Shown: positions 30,332-32,117 of the stretch, piece by piece
Numbering within the stretch: position 1 is the first letter of the stretch
Layout: the number at the start of each line of letters is the position of its first letter
Assembly: GCA_031359995.1 (NCBI GenBank)
Contig: JANMAT010000054.1
Span: 1 to 32,117, forward strand
Length of the DNA: 32,117 nt
Reading direction: 5' to 3'
DNA from: JANMAT01 sp031359995
Lineage (GTDB): Bacteria > Actinomycetota > Acidimicrobiia > Acidimicrobiales > Ilumatobacteraceae
The notes under the pieces: generated by a model
What the model was told of the DNA's origin: nothing
Seen by the model: only the letters and a program-made list of their open reading frames with translations
Databases searched by the model: none
Program-made: the position numbers and the translations under genes

Positions 30332-30413
30332 CTCGCGCTCGACCGGCATCCGCAACTCACCTGCACGTCAACGGCCAGCATCACGGCGATGCACCGATGC
30401 CGACAGCGAGCCG

Positions 30414-31229
30414 TCAGGTCGGCGACGAGACCGGGTCGGTCCAGACCTGGAAGTCGCGCAGCTCGTTCGGCCCGAACGTGGTCGTGATGGCAACGTCGGC
30501 GGCGTCGCGGCCGCGAGCGATCAGCACGCGGCCGATGCGGGGCACCAGGTTGCGCGGATCGACCGTGTACCACCGACCTCCGAGGTACGCCTCGAACCAG
30601 CCCGAGAAGTCCATCGGGCTCAACGGTTCGGCCACGCCGATGTCGGCGAGGTAGCCCGTGCAGTAGCGGGCGGGCACGTTCAACGCCCGGCACAGCGCCA
30701 CGCCCAGGTGGGCGTAGTCGCGACACACACCACGACCCTCCTGCAGGGCGTCCCACGCCGTCTTGCCGGGCCGGGCCCACTCGTAGCCGAACGTGATGTG
30801 CTGGTGCACCCACGCGCTCACCGCCTGCACGCGCGCCCACCCCGGCTCGGTCGTGCCGAACAGCTCCCACGCCAGGTCCACCAACCGGTCGCTCTCGCAG
30901 TACCGGCTGGGCAGCAGAAACAGCAGGGCCTCCTCGGGCAGTTCCTCCACCGCGCTCTGAGCGGCGTGGGGCGCCTGCTCATCAGGTGCGCCGTCGTCAC
31001 GGATGACGGTGTCGGCGCTGATGCGCACCAGGCCGGCCGGAGCCACCAGCCGATTGCACCAGTTGCCGAACGAGTCGCGGTACGAGGTGTACGGCGTGGA
31101 CGGCGCCGCGATCATCGTGTCGGGTGCCACCAGATCGGACGCCCGGCTGTAGTGCACGTTCAGCATCACGATCATCGGCGTCGGCTGCTCGAACGAGTAG
31201 GTCAGGGAGTAGCCGATCCGCAGCGGCAT
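30414..31229 (-). CDS. Transglutaminase-like protein lacking the usual catalytic His
   Basis: 271 residues with an N-terminal beta-rich domain (about 1-100) and a transglutaminase-like core. The nucleophile region is GRGVCRDYAHLGVALCRAL (Cys169) and the Asp is in WYTVDPRN (Asp224). The place of the catalytic His, normally H-x-W-x-E, reads SGWFEAY with Ser209. I recall relatives with the same Ser, so it may be a subfamily feature. Members are thought to be Cys-protease-like. It follows the 91-residue gene with 3 bases between stop and start, so it is last of a three-gene unit. Confidence 0.85.
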   Translation of the reverse strand: MPLRIGYSLTYSFEQPTPMIVMLNVHYSRASDLVAPDTMIAAPSTPYTSYRDSFGNWCNRLVAPAGLVRISADTVIRDDGAPDEQAPHAAQSAVEELPEEALLFLLPSRYCESDRLVDLAWELFGTTEPGWARVQAVSAWVHQHITFGYEWARPGKTAWDALQEGRGVCRDYAHLGVALCRALNVPARYCTGYLADIGVAEPLSPMDFSGWFEAYLGGRWYTVDPRNLVPRIGRVLIARGRDAADVAITTTFGPNELRDFQVWTDPVSSPT

Positions 31230-31232
31230 CGT

Positions 31233-31508
31233 TCAGCCGACGGGAAGGTCGTGCCGGCGGGCGATGGCGTCGCAGCGCCAGCACGGCTCGCGCCGGTCGA
31301 TCGGTGCCGGGTGCACCGCCCGCCGGCGGGGATGCACGATCGTCGGCTCGCCACCCGCGGCGTCGAGGCGGATGCCGACGTCGTTCGACTCGGGACCGGG
31401 GTCGATCATGGCCACGACACCGTCGTGCAGGGCCAGCGTGATGTCGCCGTCGTCGTGCACGAGCACGTGGTCACCCGGGCGCAGGGCGTTCCAGTCGAAG
31501 CGCAGCAT
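31233..31508 (-). CDS. Small CxxC protein of the transglutaminase unit
   Basis: 91 residues: MLRFDWNALRPGDHVLVHDD, then LALHDGVVAMIDPGPESNDV, and a Cys pair at CWRC near the end. The first 50 residues look like a small beta barrel. Its ATG shares a base with the stop of the gene before it (TGATG). No known family recognised. Coupling to the transglutaminase suggests a shared task. Confidence 0.65.
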   Translation of the reverse strand: MLRFDWNALRPGDHVLVHDDGDITLALHDGVVAMIDPGPESNDVGIRLDAAGGEPTIVHPRRRAVHPAPIDRREPCWRCDAIARRHDLPVG

Positions 31509-31714
31509 CACGGCACCCGCGACGTCGGCAGCAGCGACTCGGTGCACGGCGCACACGCCCACCACCTGCTCTCGCCGATCGGGGGCGCCCCGTCAGCAAC
31601 GGTGAAGAAACGACGGCATCGACCACACTGGCGTTCGTGGTCATCGGGCGCGTCGACGGCCGACGGTGCATCCGTCGACGTGAGCGGCCAACCGGCCTGT
31701 TCGGACACGGGCAT
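31508..31714 (-). CDS. Small zinc-ribbon protein of the transglutaminase unit
   Basis: 68 residues with two Cys pairs, CGRC and CAPC, about 24 residues apart, the layout of a zinc ribbon (RQCGRCRRFFTVADG and WWACAPCTESLLP). GAGGAG lies 10 bases before ATG 31714, which is preferred to the upstream GTG 31732. It is the first gene of the three-gene unit. Function unknown; nucleic-acid or protein binding is possible. Confidence 0.6.
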   Translation of the reverse strand: MPVSEQAGWPLTSTDAPSAVDAPDDHERQCGRCRRFFTVADGAPPIGESRWWACAPCTESLLPTSRVP

Positions 31715-31802
31715 GACGGGTCTGCTCCTCACGGCTGTTGCAGAGGCGTCGAGCCCGCGTTGGGCGACGATCGAACGTTCGTCCTGGCCGTACGCGGCGT
31801 CC

Positions 31803-32117
31803 CTACTGGTCTTCGTTCAGGGTACCAGTGACGATCGGCAACCGTGGGCCCTCGTGGTGCATGAACCGGGCGAGCCGGCGGCGCTGGTGGCGCTCGTTTC
31901 GCTGCTCGTGAGTGGGGCGCACGCGGTGCGGGTGGCGCTTGGCCCGGTAGAAGCGGGCCTTGGCCACCTCGATGAGCACCAGGTAGGCCGCGATCATCCC
32001 GAGCAGGATGAAGAAGAACGCCAGCGGCAGGCGCGCGACGCCCAGGCGGTGGGCCAGCGGGCTGAACGCCGGCCGGGCCAGGATCTCGGCGTCCACTTCG
32101 TCGCCGGGGATGGCCAG
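31803..32117 (-). CDS. C-terminal part of a P-type ATPase (5' end outside window)
   Basis: The open frame runs off the window end. It shows FSPLAHRLGVARLPLAFFFI, LLGMIAAYLVLIEVAKARFY and a basic tail, which is the end of the last membrane helices of magnesium- or cation-translocating P-type ATPases (the LPLAFF and EVAKxxFY pattern). A GTG at 32096 inside this stretch is not a real start. The ion cannot be assigned from the tail. Confidence 0.7.
   Translation of the reverse strand: MAIPGDEVDAEILARPAFSPLAHRLGVARLPLAFFFILLGMIAAYLVLIEVAKARFYRAKRHPHRVRPTHEQRNERHQRRRLARFMHHEGPRLPIVTGTLNEDQ

Noticed and set aside
1..32117. CRISPR arrays, tRNA, rRNA or complete insertion sequences
   Set aside because: No regularly spaced repeats, cloverleaf-like segments, rRNA motifs or transposase motifs were noticed on either strand.

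Overview
The window reads as chromosomal DNA of a high-GC actinobacterium, most likely a member of the Acidimicrobiia or a close relative (inference). The signs are a mycothione reductase, three luciferase-like (LLM) oxidoreductases of F420-type families, a DUF222/HNH protein, dense gene packing with many 4-base start/stop overlaps (ATGA, GTGA, TTGA), and many genes that have no Shine-Dalgarno site but a TANNNT-like -10 box 5-7 bases before the start codon, as in leaderless transcripts. No rRNA, tRNA, CRISPR array, intact insertion sequence or phage gene was seen.

Layout. 1-1560: 3' part of a DUF222/HNH gene and a decayed TOPRIM/OLD-type nuclease gene. 1641-4000: an overlapping pair, zinc-ribbon methyltransferase and FAD oxidoreductase. 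4028-4830: small membrane proteins. 4844-8221 (minus strand): S51-type peptidase, TetR regulator, LLM oxidoreductase and a secreted protein with an Asp/His-rich tail; an alpha/beta-hydrolase remnant lies among them. 8438-11130 (plus): orphan CheX-like protein, SMP-30 lactonase overlapping a degenerate shikimate-kinase-like P-loop protein, and hemolysin III. 11241-11640: a broken gene joining an AtzH/SnoaL-like domain to a scrap of chemotaxis-receptor hairpin, with an 18-bp perfect palindrome upstream.

11657-21963 is the most interesting part: two divergent, tightly coupled operons sharing a 115-bp regulatory gap. The minus-strand operon (14989 to 11657) is AhpD-like peroxidase, radical SAM enzyme, family 2 glycosyltransferase, NUDIX hydrolase and DUF2064 transferase. 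The plus-strand operon (15105 to 21963) is a zinc-ribbon NAD-sugar epimerase, DoxX-like membrane protein, PhnD-like binding lipoprotein, GT-C-type membrane transferase, class I methyltransferase, AUR1-like PAP2 enzyme and glycerophosphodiesterase lipoprotein. The parts needed to make a modified sugar, load it on a polyprenyl carrier, transfer it outside the membrane and remodel phospholipid head groups are all present. I infer an envelope glycan or glycolipid tailoring system, with a partial resemblance to the mycobacterial Rv0539-Rv0541c locus.

22028-29184: LLM oxidoreductase, small hypothetical protein, NYN ribonuclease-like protein, mycothione reductase, SnoaL-like protein, second LLM oxidoreductase, amidohydrolase and nucleoside hydrolase, largely catabolic or redox genes. 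29401-32117 (minus): PEP mutase/isocitrate lyase family enzyme, a three-gene unit of two small Cys-motif proteins and a transglutaminase-like protein lacking the usual catalytic His, and the C-terminus of a P-type ATPase cut by the window end.
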